DNA of 64,000 nt from Rhizophlyctis rosea. Its lineage: Eukaryota > Chytridiomycota > Chytridiomycetes > Rhizophlyctidales > Rhizophlyctidaceae. Below are positions 1 through 12,480 of the stretch, piece by piece. Numbering within the stretch: position 1 is the stretch's first letter; every line of letters begins with the position of its first letter. Location: contig JADGJC010000049.1 in assembly GCA_027596075.1 (NCBI GenBank), positions 62,001 through 126,000 of the forward strand, written 5' to 3'. A program made the translations under genes and the position numbers. Under the pieces are notes generated by a model. That model saw nothing but the letters and a program-made list of their open reading frames with translations. It was not told the DNA's origin and ran no database searches.

Positions 1-2103
1 CATGTTGCGGGCTGAAGCAGAGTTTCATGGTTCAGTCATCCAATGCTACTTGACTGTGGGAAGAGCATGATATATCATACCGATGTAGAGGGAGGAGCGG
101 ATGGGAAGGGAGGAAGGTGTTGCGCGTGAGGAGAGGCTGGTGGATCGTGCACACTGTGTGGTTGTTACATATTTGTGAGCAATGCAGGCCGATTGCACCA
201 GGTGTTCACCGTGTACATACTGTTCGAAGCCCACGAACAAGGGAAGCGGAAAGGACGGCATCTCCGCGGCGATAGTAACAAGTCAATACGGTTAGTCACA
301 TCCAGCTGTATGATCTCCACAACCCCGCCACGCAGCACTCACTACGAGGAGAAGTCTTTGCGGCAGAGACGCCTACTCTCCGCAAAGCAACAGTGGCAGC
401 TCGACAGTTCATCTTTCTTCGTCACGTTCTCCACCAGATAGAGGGGATACCTAGAGATCTCGCTATTGGGAAGGTGGGTGCTCAGAATAACCCCAATGTA
501 AACAGGGTCTTCCAAAGTGGACAGTCAGCGTGTGGCTTTTTTGTGGGTGACTCTTTCACTGAAATGATTGGCCAATCCATCATAACGTAAGCAAAAATCA
601 GGGATGCGATCACTCGGTGACCCAAGTTGCCCGTTGGTCTGGACTCTGGCTTCACATTTCCTCTCCAGTTTCTTCTTCCCACGCTTTTCATTCTCTCCCC
701 ATTGCGCATCTCAGCGCAAGTTTCGTTTGCGTTGCGCGAGTATCGGGGCCGCCCATTATATCCATCCATCCATCCACCATCCATCCATTCATCCAATGCA
801 TCATTTCACTCTGCCCGCGTTCAACTCCCTGCCGCCCTTGCCACACGGAAATGGGAGACAACACCTGGACCTGTCACTAACGTCATTCCGCCCATTCACA
901 GATGTTCACCTTTCGCAAGAACCAACATCAGCGGCTTCAGCTAGCGAATGTGCGCCCCACGTTTATGTGTATTTATACCTTGCCCAGGGGTAAGGGACCA
1001 GCTCTTCCTTTTTGGGGAGAGACGGCGGCGTGCTGCAGCATTCGCAATCTTTCTCGGAAAGAGCTCTGCAAAGGGTAAACTCTTTGCAACAGTGCTGGAA
1101 GACAGGTCATCCTGGCTTGGGGATGCGTACTTCACTCATTAATTCAATGAATTGGTGGAACGGCGGAACGAGTAACACAGGCCTGCCCATCCAAGACTTT
1201 GCAACTGCGCCAAAGTTGGCGTCAAGCAAGCACCTGCAATCCTCTTCGGAGGAGCTTTCAATGCGGTGACACGTTGAATTGCGCCGAGGATGACCTCAAG
1301 GCTAGGGACTCACATCATCAGATCAGATAGTTGTAATCACCCATAGTATAGTTTGGATCAATACCGGGGTAGGAACTCGTTCTCTCTTTGCCAGGGCGGA
1401 CACACTTTCGTCTACCTCTTCTTGGAAGAACTCGACGTTCGCCAACTATAGCTTTTCGCTCCCACTCGGGTTAAACAACTGCCTGGAGCCAAGTCCTTGC
1501 CTCGCAAGGCCAGATCCCCTGTGGGTCTGCTCCCCGTATCCGATATGGTCAAACCAGAGGGAGGCCGGGGTATTCTAGCAGTGGGGCAAAAGCTGTCGGA
1601 GGCTTCTACCAGGGGCGGCGAAGAGCGGACAAGTGCGGCAATTGCAGGTCAGCGTTGTGACTCTTGCTTTTGGGGTTGGGTGGGTGGGACGTAGCAAGGT
1701 GTGGCATTGAGTGGACAAGTGGCAACCGACATTTCGCTCGATCTTCGTCTTATTCCGCACACACCTCTTCCCGCGAACATAACCGCCGAGGTAAGTACAA
1801 ATTCATACTGTACATGCACCAACTCATCAGCGCTCTTGGCGAATTCCTTGTACATTTTCTCAACAAATGCTAATATATATCATCCATCGAATCATCACTG
1901 GTGACGACCACGCGCCGCCTCACACCTAAATTCTCATTACATACCAAATAAAACTACAACAAAAAGCCCAACCCCCTAATCTCTATATACAAGAAGCATT
2001 AAACCCTTACGGAAACGTACACCGTCACCGTCCCCACTCATCTATATAACTTACGCAACATAAAAAATAACAATAATAAGATAGACCCTCCCTAATCTTC
2101 AAT
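1..2103. other. Long intergenic stretch, no gene recognised
   Basis: Both strands were read. Only short open frames (under 130 codons) occur; they overlap each other on both strands and none resembles a known domain. An ATCC microsatellite lies at about 759-794. The last 150 bases, AT-rich just after 1870, are probably the 3' UTR of the minus-strand TypA gene that stops at 2104. Nothing supports a protein-coding gene here, although an exon of a gene lying to the left of the window cannot be excluded. Confidence 0.4.
759..797. repeat. ATCC microsatellite
   Basis: A run of imperfect ATCC tetranucleotides interrupted by ACC and ATTC. The same tetranucleotide recurs near 53104-53130 and, reversed, near 14370 and 15062, so it is a common simple repeat in this genome. 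Confidence 0.8.
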
Positions 2104-5014
2104 CTACAAAACCAGCCCCCCATCATTCTTCGCCTTCTTCCTCTCCGAAGCCCTCTGCTTAGGATCCAAAATCTTCTTCCTGATCCGAATACTCGACGGC
2201 GTGATTTCAATCACTTCGTCGGCTGCAGAGATCCACATATTGCATTAGCACATCACCCAGCTCCAAATCACTCGCCCACCAACACACGCAAAACCTCAAA
2301 CCCACACCAGCCAACGGAAGACAAACCTTGCACATAAGAAATCATCCTCTCCAAACTCATCTGCTCCGCCGGAATCAACCTAATCGCATCCTCCTTATTC
2401 ACACTCCGGATATTCGTCAACTGCTTCTGCTTAACAGGATTAACCTCCATATCCGCTTCCCGACTATTCTCGCCAATAATCATGCCGGGGTAAGTTTTCG
2501 TGCCGGGCGTGACGAACAACTTGCCGCGGGTCTGAATGTCCTGGAGGGCGTAGCCGGTGCATTCACCGCTGTGGGGAAAGTGTTAGGGCTGGAAGGGGGA
2601 AGGGGAGGAGGAGGGGAGAGAGACTTACGAAGCCATGGAGACGATGGAGCCTTTACGGAATTTGTCGAGGGGCCCTTTGTAGGGTTCGTAGCCGAGGAGC
2701 ATGTGGTTGAGTGTGCCTTGTCCGTGGGTCTACCAGACAAGTCCGTACACGTTAGGGGACATGACACACCAAAGAAACCCAACAACGCAGAAGACACTCA
2801 AGCACAAACTCACATCATTCTTAAACTCCGCCGGATACCCCAACAACCCCCTCGTCGGAATATGGAAAACCAATCTAGCCTTCTCCTCCCCCTCATAACT
2901 CTTCATCTCTCCCTTCCCCTTCGTCATCTTCTCAATAACAACCCCAGCATGCTCCTGATCACAATCAATCGTAACTTCCTCAATCGGTTCCAAAATAACT
3001 TTCTCCCTCCCCTCCCCTTCAACCTTATAAATAACTTTCGGCGGCGAAACGGAGAGCTCGAACCCTTCTCTCCGCATCGTTTCGATGAGGACGCCCATTT
3101 GGAGTTCACCGCGGCCTTTGACTTCGTAGGCTTCGCCGTGGTCGACGATTTGGAGGGCGACGTTGGTTTCGGCTTCTTTTAGGAGGCGGTCTTTGAGGAC
3201 TTGGGTGGTGAGCATTTTGCCTGGAGTGACGCGAAATATGGGTTGGTCAGCAGCTTGGTCAGAATGGGAAAATGATGATATGATGAGTGGACATACCCTC
3301 TTGTCCTCCCAAAGGAGAATCGTTGATGTAAAACATCATCGAAATTGTTGGCGCGTCCACGGGTTTAAACTGCAAGCCAGTCACACGTCAGCTTCCGATC
3401 ACGATATGCGACATCAACTTAACACACGTACAGGAAGAGACTGCTCAACTTCGGGCGCGCAAACGGTGTGGTTGACGGACGATCCTTCTACTCCCGCCAC
3501 TGACACGATATCTCCAGCCGCTGCTTCCCCAATGGGTACCTGTCAAGAGCCAACCTTAGTCCGCAATCACGCCGGAAGACTGACCACACTCTGTTACCTG
3601 TTCTAACCCCCGTCTCAAGAAAATCTTCGTTACCCTACCTTCAACCGCAACCTTTCCTTCCGTATCAATGGACTTGATATTGTCCCCAACTCTCAATGTT
3701 CCAGAGTGAATCTTCCCCATATAGCACTTCCCGACATATGGGTCGCTCTCAATTTGCTGTGAACCACTGTCAGACACCTTTTCTGAAAATCATCAAGAGC
3801 CGTCTCCAAGTACACACCGTAACGAGCATCGAAAAAGGTTGATCGCGATCAACTTTCGGATGTGGTACATGGTCCACAATAGCATCAAGCAACGGCAAAA
3901 TATCCTTCTGCTCGCCACCAAGCTGCGTCATGGCCCACCCATTCTTCGCCGATGCATATAATGTAGGGTATTCCAGCTGATCGTCGTTGGCCTCCAGTCC
4001 GCAGAACAGCTCCAGCAAATCTACGACAAGTCATTCAGCAATGATTCACTCGCTCAGGATTGACGAGATAATGAAAATACCATTCTCCACGGCATCAACG
4101 CGAGCTGTCGGCCGATCGACCTTGTTAATGACAACAAGCGGTTTCAATCCTCGCTCCAAAGCCTTCGACAGAACGAACTTTGTCTGAGTCATCGGCCCCT
4201 CTGTTGCGCACACTACTAGACACACTCCATCGACCATTGATAGCACCCGCTCTACTTCTCCACCAAAATCGGCGTGACCTGTTTTTCATGCACTCCATCA
4301 GCTACGTTCCAAAGGCATTTGAAAGCCAGTGCATGTACGCACCAGGCGTGTCCACAATATTGATACGGTGATTCTTGTACGTGATTCCGGTACTTTTTGA
4401 GAGGATAGTGATACCTCGCTCCTTCTCTAGGTCGTTAGAGTCCATGACACGTGCGCCGTTATCCATTTGTGCTGCCCCTGTTTGCAGCAGGAGGATCAGA
4501 ATTATAACATCACTTCCCGCACCGCTATCCGTGTCATACCGGATTGTTTGAGAAGTTGGTCTACCTGCAAATCAATGGATCGTTAGATAATAAAAGGAAG
4601 CGATAGGTAAGAAACGTGCAAACGTACTAAAGTGGTTTTCCCGTGATCTACGTGAGCGATAATGGCCAACTATACAACTTGCCGTTAGCGAGGTATGCGT
4701 GAGAACGTAGGACATATCCAACCACACACGTTACGAATTCGTCTGACATCGACTATATCGGACGCCACATTCGGCTCTTCCTCCTCAAGCGCAGCAGCGG
4801 CAGCGCTATACCATCTTGACTTCTGGGCGGTGACGCCCATCTTCGTAACAACCGTCCAGCGCGCCGGCCGGGCCGTTGCTGTCAGGTTGGTCCGTTGAGA
4901 AAAGGCCCGCAGACATTGTACCGAGACACTCCGCACCGACAAGTCCCGACGTGCTTGAGTAGCAGTGCGACAGATGCCACCAGCACAGAGGGATACAGGT
5001 CGTATGTGACGCAT
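2104..5014 (-). CDS. typA: TypA/BipA ribosome-associated GTPase, probably mitochondrial
   Basis: Translational GTPase of the TypA/BipA family, which binds the ribosome and assists subunit assembly and stress translation. Exon 1 (4730-5014) encodes about 95 residues rich in Arg, Ser and Ala and poor in acids, typical of a mitochondrial presequence. The next exon opens with the P-loop region [16 protein letters not shown]. Later exons give the switch II motif [15 protein letters not shown], the NKVDRP G4 motif, the EF-G-like domain II, the [19 protein letters not shown] segment and the TypA-specific C-terminus ending [11 protein letters not shown] then a Lys/Arg-rich tail. About ten introns are inferred from breaks in homology; the exact junctions near 3230-3560 were not all resolved. 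The start was chosen as the first ATG that gives a presequence in frame with exon 2. It is divergent from the serine-rich gene at 5476. Organellar location is inferred, since no signal was tested. Confidence 0.9.
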
Positions 5015-5475
5015 CTTGGGGTCACAAAATGGTCGAACGATCTAATGAAAGTGAAGACAGTGTTCAGGACCCGTTGACCGCGAAAAAGTTGCTAAAATTG
5101 GGTGTCTGGGCCCAACTTTTCGTGAGTCAAGTCGGTGTTTAGTCATACATCACGTAAACACGCACGTGCGTGATGTTTTGATCGCACAGCTGATTGATGG
5201 ATCCCTTGAGCATGGGCCACCCATTGCCTATTTTCCCACACTTTCCCCTTCGGCATGTCCCACGATCATCAACTCATTCCGTAAAAGACAAGAAAGCGCT
5301 CATCACTTCATATGCTTACTTGCTGCCAGGTGAGACTGTTAAGCGAGTGGTACTTGCAGAAGGGTAGCAAGCCAACACAGTCTTATCTGAACCGTATTCA
5401 AAGAAAGAAGACCCTGCAAAACGCCAAGCCGGACCATCACTGACATAAAATCGCAACCAACACAAAACAAACGTC
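5015..5475. promoter_or_regulatory. Divergent promoter with CACGTG palindrome
   Basis: This 461-bp stretch separates two divergently transcribed genes, so it must hold both promoters. Around 5160 lies the perfect palindrome CGCACGTGCG, which contains the E-box CACGTG bound by bHLH factors of the Pho4/Cbf1/USF type. An ATCACGTA sequence sits 10-15 bp upstream as a half-similar second site. No TATA box is obvious. Role as a functional site is inferred from the sequence and its position only. Confidence 0.45.
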
Positions 5476-6721
5476 ATGGATAGCAACTCTCCGCTCCCCC
5501 TCGGGTTTGTGCCAACAACAGCACCGAACAAGACCACGTACTCAAGCCGTCATGGGAAAGTATCGCGAAACCTGTTCAAGTCGCGTTACCCTGGGGAAAG
5601 AGGCCGGACGGGAAAGCAGTGGACAAGTGATGCCGAGAATATGTACCCCGCCAAACGTACAGGTAAATAATTATCTGAATCCTGGTTCATTACCTTCAAT
5701 ACTGACTACCGCTTGCATGCAGCTGAGACAAAGCGACAACATGATTCAGAAAGCGACAGAACTGCCCTGGGCCCGCTCAGCCAGCAGCGCAAAAGCGAGT
5801 CGCTCAAAATCAAACAACAATCAAGCCGTCAAAGCTTCCTACAACATCATCAGAAAAAGAAGGAGTCCTTCATCGTGTATCAGGATGCAGATATTGATGG
5901 TCAACACAAAAACGCTGTCTCAGCAAGTTCTAGGCACAAAGCAAAACGTGCTGACGCTGAGGCTTCAGGTACGCAATGCCTGATGCCCCTTATGTTGGAA
6001 TTGGAAAGCCTCATGCTCTTCCCATTCTGCAGGTGACCAGAACACAAAGAAAGTCGCGCAGATGGACGACCCTCCAAAATCGTCACACCTCCCGCTACCA
6101 CCACGTCGCAACACAATGGACTCTTTGCCAACTCCACCCAACAAAAATGAGACCGTGATCACAGAAGATTTGCAAAACAACAGCACGTCTTTGGGCCCAG
6201 AAACCGACGCGAGCACCCGCGAAACGTTCTCTTCGCAAGAAACCGTGTCGTCCAACTCCGACATGTCCATATCAGATGGCGTCCAAGATGGCATATCTGA
6301 CATCGACCCAGACGAACAAGATGGAGCCGACGAACCAGCCCAAACCAAACAAAATGCCACGCTGGCGCCCTCATCATTGAGTCCCACCTTGACGCCGCAC
6401 CTCCCCGCACCAAGATCACTTACCGGTCCGGCCAAATTGATTAATCCCGCGCCGGCGACCTCACCATCGAGTCCCACATTGACGCCGCAGCTCCCCGCAC
6501 CAAGATCACTCGCCGGTCCAGCCAAATCGACCAACCCCGCTCAAAACGCACTTCCGTTGCCGGACGACGACCTTGACGAACTCATTCAATGGATCGAGGC
6601 TCCTGACGAAGTCGATGATGACGAATACCCAAAGTATGGGTACGTGTGGATCCGGGAGGGGGAGCCGCTGCCAAAAACGACCGAGCCAGACGAGTTGCTT
6701 GCGGTGTGGGAGTCTGATTAG
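5476..6721 (+). CDS. Unknown low-complexity acidic/serine-rich protein
   Basis: Not recognised. Three exons join in frame: 5476-5662, 5723-5968 and 6033-6721, with introns of 60 and 64 nt bounded by GT..CAG. The product is 373 residues. Residues about 1-145 are basic and rich in Ser, Lys and Gln; the middle is Ser/Thr/Asp-rich and the last 50 residues are strongly acidic (Asp-Asp-Asp-Leu-Asp-Glu runs). A near-perfect direct duplication of about 30 residues (SPTLTPHLPAPRSL and SPTLTPQLPAPRSL cores) is encoded around 6369-6540. No membrane segment, signal peptide or catalytic motif was seen. The charge pattern suggests an intrinsically disordered nuclear or scaffold protein, but that is only a guess. 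The reading frame being open through two clean introns is the main evidence that it is a gene. Confidence 0.7.
6369..6540 (+). repeat. Two-copy in-frame direct repeat of about 81-90 bp
   Basis: The units share the core CACCAAGATCACT preceded by GACGCCGCA(C/G)CTCCCCG. They encode proline-rich copies inside the protein above. Differences are mostly single bases, pointing to a fairly recent tandem duplication. Confidence 0.85.
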
Positions 6722-7612
6722 GAAGATTGATCATGCTAGTAGTCTGTTGCGGAGTTGTATGATAGTTGTTAGTTGGGGTTGAGTCCTATTGTTGTACATG
6801 ATGTATTTAGTAGGCTTGCAGTCATCTGAACCGGTAGTGTAGTGATATGTGAATACCTTTGTCCGTAGTAAGAGGTCAATGTTGTTAGTAAATATTGCTG
6901 TACATCAATTGCATGTAGATAGTTGATTATGTTATCCCCCTGCAAACAAGGACGTTCTGCGCTCAATTTGGCGCTCAGTTTCTCGGTGGTAGCGGAGGAA
7001 GGCGTTCGTTGGATGATCTCCGCACATCCCCATACATCAGAACACGGAGAAGTGTCTCGACTCGCTCTCGATTGGCCATTCAGGAATGACTGTACCATCA
7101 AAACCACCGCATCCATTTGACTGCCCATTCGGAGCTGACCCTCCATGTTTACCAAATCGCTCCAAAGCCTTGGCCAATTCAGCGGATTTGTTTGCGGAGA
7201 CCAACCATCCCGAATGGATTCAATACTGTTCCACCAATGCAAACAGGTCATACGTTCAAAATCACCTACAATTTGGATCCAATTCAAGAACCCTTCCAGT
7301 CCCTTTCCCAGAACCCTAGTAACCCTCCCCTTCTCATGAAGACCCTCCAAAATTTTCGTCAGTAGCGGTAATCAGACATCTTCGTTGGCGAAGAAACGCA
7401 GTATTGCAGACTGCAAAGTTGCAGCCACATGCAATGTGATTCCACCATCAGCTTCTCATTCACCAAAAGAAGAATACAAAAACATCTACCCAAGCTCCCC
7501 CCACCCGCTATCCCCGCATCATCATCTTTTCGAATAACGACCCTCACAATTAGCTACAATCCAAAGGAATCTCTTACGAAACCCTTTACAGAATCAACCC
7601 CCACGTTCAAGA
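6722..7612. other. Intergenic stretch without a supported gene
   Basis: A minus-strand frame of 193 codons is open at 6769-7350, but three plus-strand frames overlap the same bases, no domain was recognised, and codon composition gives no clear winner. The stretch probably holds the 3' UTR of the upstream gene and the promoter of the small gene at 7613, which is preceded by C-rich and A-rich blocks. An unrecognised lineage-specific gene remains possible. Confidence 0.35.
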
Positions 7613-8018
7613 ATGAACAAAATCACAGGAGGTCAAAAGCTCTCCTTAGACACAAAGCTCCTACCAAAAGTCCCCTCATTAGCTGCCGATAAGAGGGTGG
7701 GGAGTCCTGATGACGATGTTGTGGTACGTTTGCGCGGATTTTTGTCTTCTCTGTCTTCCTTCATCGTTTGGGAACCTATCTGAAAATGAAGCGAAATAAC
7801 ATATCCACAATAGTATATCCAAGGCTCACCCACCATCGACACAAAAATGTGGCTAGGCGAAGACGTCGTGTACTTGATCAACACCCCGCGTGGTCAAAAC
7901 CTATGTAAGTTGGGAAAAGTTCACCGTCACGTCAACGTCTTCATCACCGTATGATCTTTACCTAATCCATCCTTCATCAGATTGTGAACAAAAAGACGTT
8001 AGCAAGAAGAACGATTGA
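7613..8018 (+). CDS. Small spliced protein of unknown function, 79 residues
   Basis: Three short exons, 7613-7723, 7814-7904 and 7981-8018, join in frame across introns of 90 and 76 nt, with donors GTACGT and GTAAGT and acceptors TAG and CAG. The translation begins MNKITGGQKL and ends KKND before TGA. It contains the hydrophobic strand-like segment MWLGEDVVYLINTP and is mildly basic at the N-terminus, with no signal peptide or full-length membrane helix. I do not recognise the family. Such small multi-exon genes are often missed by gene finders. Evidence is limited to the consistent splice phases and good splice sites. Confidence 0.55.
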
Positions 8019-8597
8019 AACTTCGGCAGAGGAGGGAAAGCTACTAAACTTGCCCCCCGTTTACCATGCCCAGAATGCAGTCGCATGACCATTTGAGTGG
8101 AGCGAGCTATATATAGGGACATTATCATTACACTCGGAAGAATTGATCATAGAGGACGGATTTCTTTACTCCTATATTTAGACACATCTGTATGTAAGAG
8201 TTATCAAATGGCCGCATGTTTGTAAATATATAGATTTTCAGTACCCATTATCTTTATTTTGGACTTGCTGCCTGGGATTTGGCAAATCATGGACAAATTC
8301 CCCGGGGGGTTTCAATAGGGTGAAAGCTCAATGTCAAAGATTTCTTTATTTCACCCCTTTCCTCCTGTCTAGCAGTTTGGCGTCTCATGGTTCCGACAAG
8401 GTAGCGGGAGCTTCACATGCATTTTGTCACATGCCGTTGCTGATTGCTTTGGTCAGAACAAGCATAGCATGTGGGAGAGTTCGTCAAACGGGTTGATTGA
8501 ATCAACAATGTAAGGCCTTCAGTTGAGTGATGGCTGACTAGTTGAATCAATGGATGCTGGGGCCAATGAATGCACGAGAAGACCGCCTCATCCACCA
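8019..8597. other. Intergenic stretch, AT-rich, nothing recognised
   Basis: Contains TATATATA-like tracts near 8108 and 8225 and several T-rich blocks. No open frame of note, no RNA gene and no repeat was recognised. It separates the small plus-strand gene from the 3' end of a minus-strand oxidoreductase remnant, so it is a 3'-3' convergent spacer. Confidence 0.4.
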
Positions 8598-9195
8598 TCA
8601 GATCTTTCCGCCATCCCACCTCCCCCTCCACCCCAGCCTAAACTCCTCAACAAACTCCCCTCCAACCTCCACACCCAAAACCATCCTCCCAATAGCCCTT
8701 CCACACAAAAACGCCCTCGGCATTCCATACCCCGAAAACCCCGCACAAATCCACCCCCCTCCTTCCCAGGAACACGTCCAACAAAAGGCATTCTATCCTC
8801 CGTAAATCCCAGAATGCCCATCCACTCGTATTCTGGTTGGATTTTCAGGGTGGGGATCAAGGAAGGTAGGAAGGCGCGGAGTTCGTTTTGGATGATGGGA
8901 TTGGGGTTTGAGTCGTCAAAGATGTTGATTTCTTTGTTGGGGACGGCATCACGTTTTCCGCCGAGGATTATGCGGTTGTTGGGCCGAAGTGACCAATATT
9001 CGTAGTCGGTGTTGTAGGAGAAAGCGGTTCTCCAAGTTGGCCTTTTGGAGCGGGAAAAGTTGCAGTGATAGGTTAGCAAAAGGGGCGTGATCCATTTGGA
9101 TGATTGCTGTGAGGACGAGCAGACAGAACATACCTCTTGGTTACAGGAGCTGTTGCTAAAACATGGTTCCGCACAGGCACAGGTGGAGTCGGCAT
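8598..9195 (-). pseudogene. C-terminal remnant of a FAD-dependent (DAO-type) oxidoreductase
   Basis: The minus strand encodes the C-terminal third of a DAO-family flavoprotein, the glycine/D-amino-acid oxidase fold. A short exon (9134-9195) ends in NHVLATAPVTK, as before the FAD-domain re-entry. After an intron (9042-9133, GTATGT..CTAAC..AAG) comes SYNTDYEYWSLRPNNRIILG, then the family signature MGILGFTEDRMPFVGR. The frame then breaks: past a run of six C at 8754-8759 (G on the coding strand) the expected GGWICAGFSGYGMPRAF helix continues in the next frame to a stop at 8598. The N-terminal Rossmann dinucleotide motif is absent, because only about 530 bp separate this from the next gene. A faint same-strand segment near 9320-9420 could be decayed remains of it. 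Either a truncated pseudogene, or a gene damaged by a homopolymer assembly error and missing its 5' part. Confidence 0.65.
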
Positions 9196-9724
9196 GCATG
9201 GTGACTGTGCCTTCTTTTAAAAGCCACACGCCACCGGTAGGTCCCTTACCGCACTATGCACAGATGCACTTGTGCTCCTTCTCTCCTTTCCCAGTCCCTG
9301 TGTCCCGCCCACAAAACGCTCAAAATAGCTTTCGTGAGCTTCTTTTTGAAACTCGTGATCCTCACTTCCTCCCTGCAAGACTGCCATCTCTCGGCATCCG
9401 CAACTAAGGTAGGCTTGGACTTATTCCAATTATACCTCGATACACGTCCTTCTTCGGTGCAGAAGGTCAGAAACCGGACGCCCAGGGGTCAAATACGTTG
9501 TGGGGAAACATAACGATGGTTTGAGGCCTTTCCGAGCTGTCGCGCGACCAACACAGGCTTGAAGTCTCGGTGAATGCTGGACCACTTCCTTCAGGATGAC
9601 ACTTCATCAAATGCATTGCGTCCGTCTCCCAGAGGAATATGCCTGCCACTTCCGTAACTCACCTCCTCACTACCATAGATCTACACGCTTCCGCGTCGCG
9701 CAACACCCCGTAACGTTTGACCCA
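9196..9724. other. Divergent spacer between oxidoreductase remnant and enolase-phosphatase
   Basis: Should carry the promoter of the plus-strand gene starting at 9725. On the minus strand, short frames around 9320-9420 and 9470-9650 look protein-like but do not join into a recognisable flavoprotein N-terminus. No other feature was seen. Confidence 0.35.
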
Positions 9725-10927
<1,203 letters not shown>

Positions 10928-11275
10928 GTTGTTGGATTAGATTGAGTTATACAGCGTATATAGTGGGTACATACTGAATAGTCTGTAAATTAACGCAATA
11001 GACATCCCTTAGACTTCGAACTCAGTTGACACGAACAGCATCCTCGATTGAGGGGCAAGCAGTTCGACACAAAGACGCAATCATTCTGACGAGATTTTTT
11101 GGTATTCCGCTCCCTTAACTTATAAATAAATTTGGAATTAAAACCTTTCGTTATGAACAAAAGCAAAAGTTACGAAAACGTCCACCCGGGAAACTGAAAC
11201 TGTACAAAAGAAGAAATCGCCCTCCAGCGAGGAGGGGGAAGGAGATTGTGGGGTTTTGTAACGGGCAGGAATGAT
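10928..11275. other. Convergent 3' spacer
   Basis: Lies between the stops of the enolase-phosphatase and the centrin gene. AT-rich with an AATAAA-like TAAATAAATTT near 11124, usable as 3'-end signals. No gene seen. Confidence 0.4.
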
Positions 11276-12055
11276 TCATTCGTTAGTATCCGTCATGATT
11301 CCGATGAATTCTTGTTCGTTGACTGTTGCGATGGGAAATGATGGGTAGCCATCAGTCAATTTGCCCGAGGAAACGATGGACAAAACTCATCCACGGCGCG
11401 CGGACTGGAACGAACGCAAACAACAACATCCTTCCCCTAAAATCCATTACTCACTTTCACCATCCTGATCCAAATCAAACTCATCAATCATAGCCTGCAA
11501 CTCATCATCATCCAAATTCTCGCCAATCTCCTTCGCGACGCGTCTTAGGTTCCTCAACGAGATCTTGCCCGTCCCGTCGTCGTCGAAGAGTTGGAAGGCC
11601 TTTTTGATTTCTTCCAGCGGGTCACGGTCTAGCATGCGTTCTGTCACTGTTGGGGAGGTGTTATCAGAAGTTGGCGGGGAGTGAAAGGGAGGGGGGAGAA
11701 GATGGGGTTGGAGGTTGATACGCACTGACTTTATTGAAGTCATCGAATTCGATCATCCCGTGTCCTTCTTTGTCGTATTCGCGGAGGATTTTGAGGACTT
11801 CGGCCTTTTTCACGTCAAAGCCTAGTGCTCGCATCGCGACCTGTTTCCAAAAGCACCCCCTTCAGTATCCATATTCCTTGATTGATCACTCCCCATAACG
11901 TTCTACCATACCTTCAACTCATGGTAATCCAAAGCATTATCCTTATCCGTATCAAAGAGCTCGAACGCCTCTTTTATCTCCAGCTTTTGCTCTTCGGTCA
12001 GTTCCGGTCGGGCGTGTCGTCGCTTTTGCTTGGGGTTTGTGTAGAGCAGACTCAT
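11276..12055 (-). CDS. CDC31: Centrin (EF-hand protein of centrioles / spindle pole body)
   Basis: Four exons join in frame: 11912-12055, 11726-11840, 11455-11646 and 11276-11322, giving 165 residues, the usual centrin size. The N-terminus is short and basic, then [20 protein letters not shown] opens EF-hand 1. EF-hand 3 reads [18 protein letters not shown] and EF-hand 4 has the loop DLDQDGEINEQEF. EF-hands 1 and 2 show substituted loop positions, as in many centrins. The segment [20 protein letters not shown] is nearly the same as in animal CETN2. Centrins bind Ca2+ and organise centrosomes, basal bodies and the spindle pole body, and act in XPC/TREX-2 complexes. Close similarity to the animal form fits, but does not prove, a flagellated fungus. 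The final exon contributes only about 15 residues. Confidence 0.95.
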
Positions 12056-12480
12056 GTTTGCTTTACGAGTTGCTCGTGAGAGCGATCTGACTTTTGATGC
12101 GTGTGAGAAGGGTTTTGGATGGTGTTGAGGGGTGTTGGTGGATCTACACGCGTTTAGGGATGGTGGCGGAAGGGCAGGGTTCGTTGCTGGTCGGGATTCG
12201 CAAGGCAGAAGTGGTTTCGGACTTTCGGTGGCACCCTGGTGTGGCTGTCACGTGGCTTGCGCGTCAAACATCTCATTTCGGACATATTCGGGAAGGCCTT
12301 CTTGCTTGCTGCGGTTTCAGTTCTTTCCCAAACCTTCTTTGCCCATTTGTCAGCCCCGCCAGGGTGTTCCTTCACACTTTGACAGTCTCATACAAGACAT
12401 GTAGTCCGGCGCAGGCAGAAAGGCCATCCTACCGCACTTCAACTTTCTTTCCCTAAACTCTATTCCTCATAAGACTCAAA
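12056..12480. promoter_or_regulatory. Divergent promoter region, centrin / WSS1
   Basis: A 425-bp divergent spacer. A pyrimidine-rich block at about 12410-12455 immediately precedes the WSS1 start, as is usual around fungal transcription starts. No specific factor site was recognised. Confidence 0.35.

Noticed and set aside
6769..7350. 193-codon minus-strand frame between two genes
   Set aside because: Three plus-strand frames overlap it, no motif or family resemblance was found and no plausible introns extend it.
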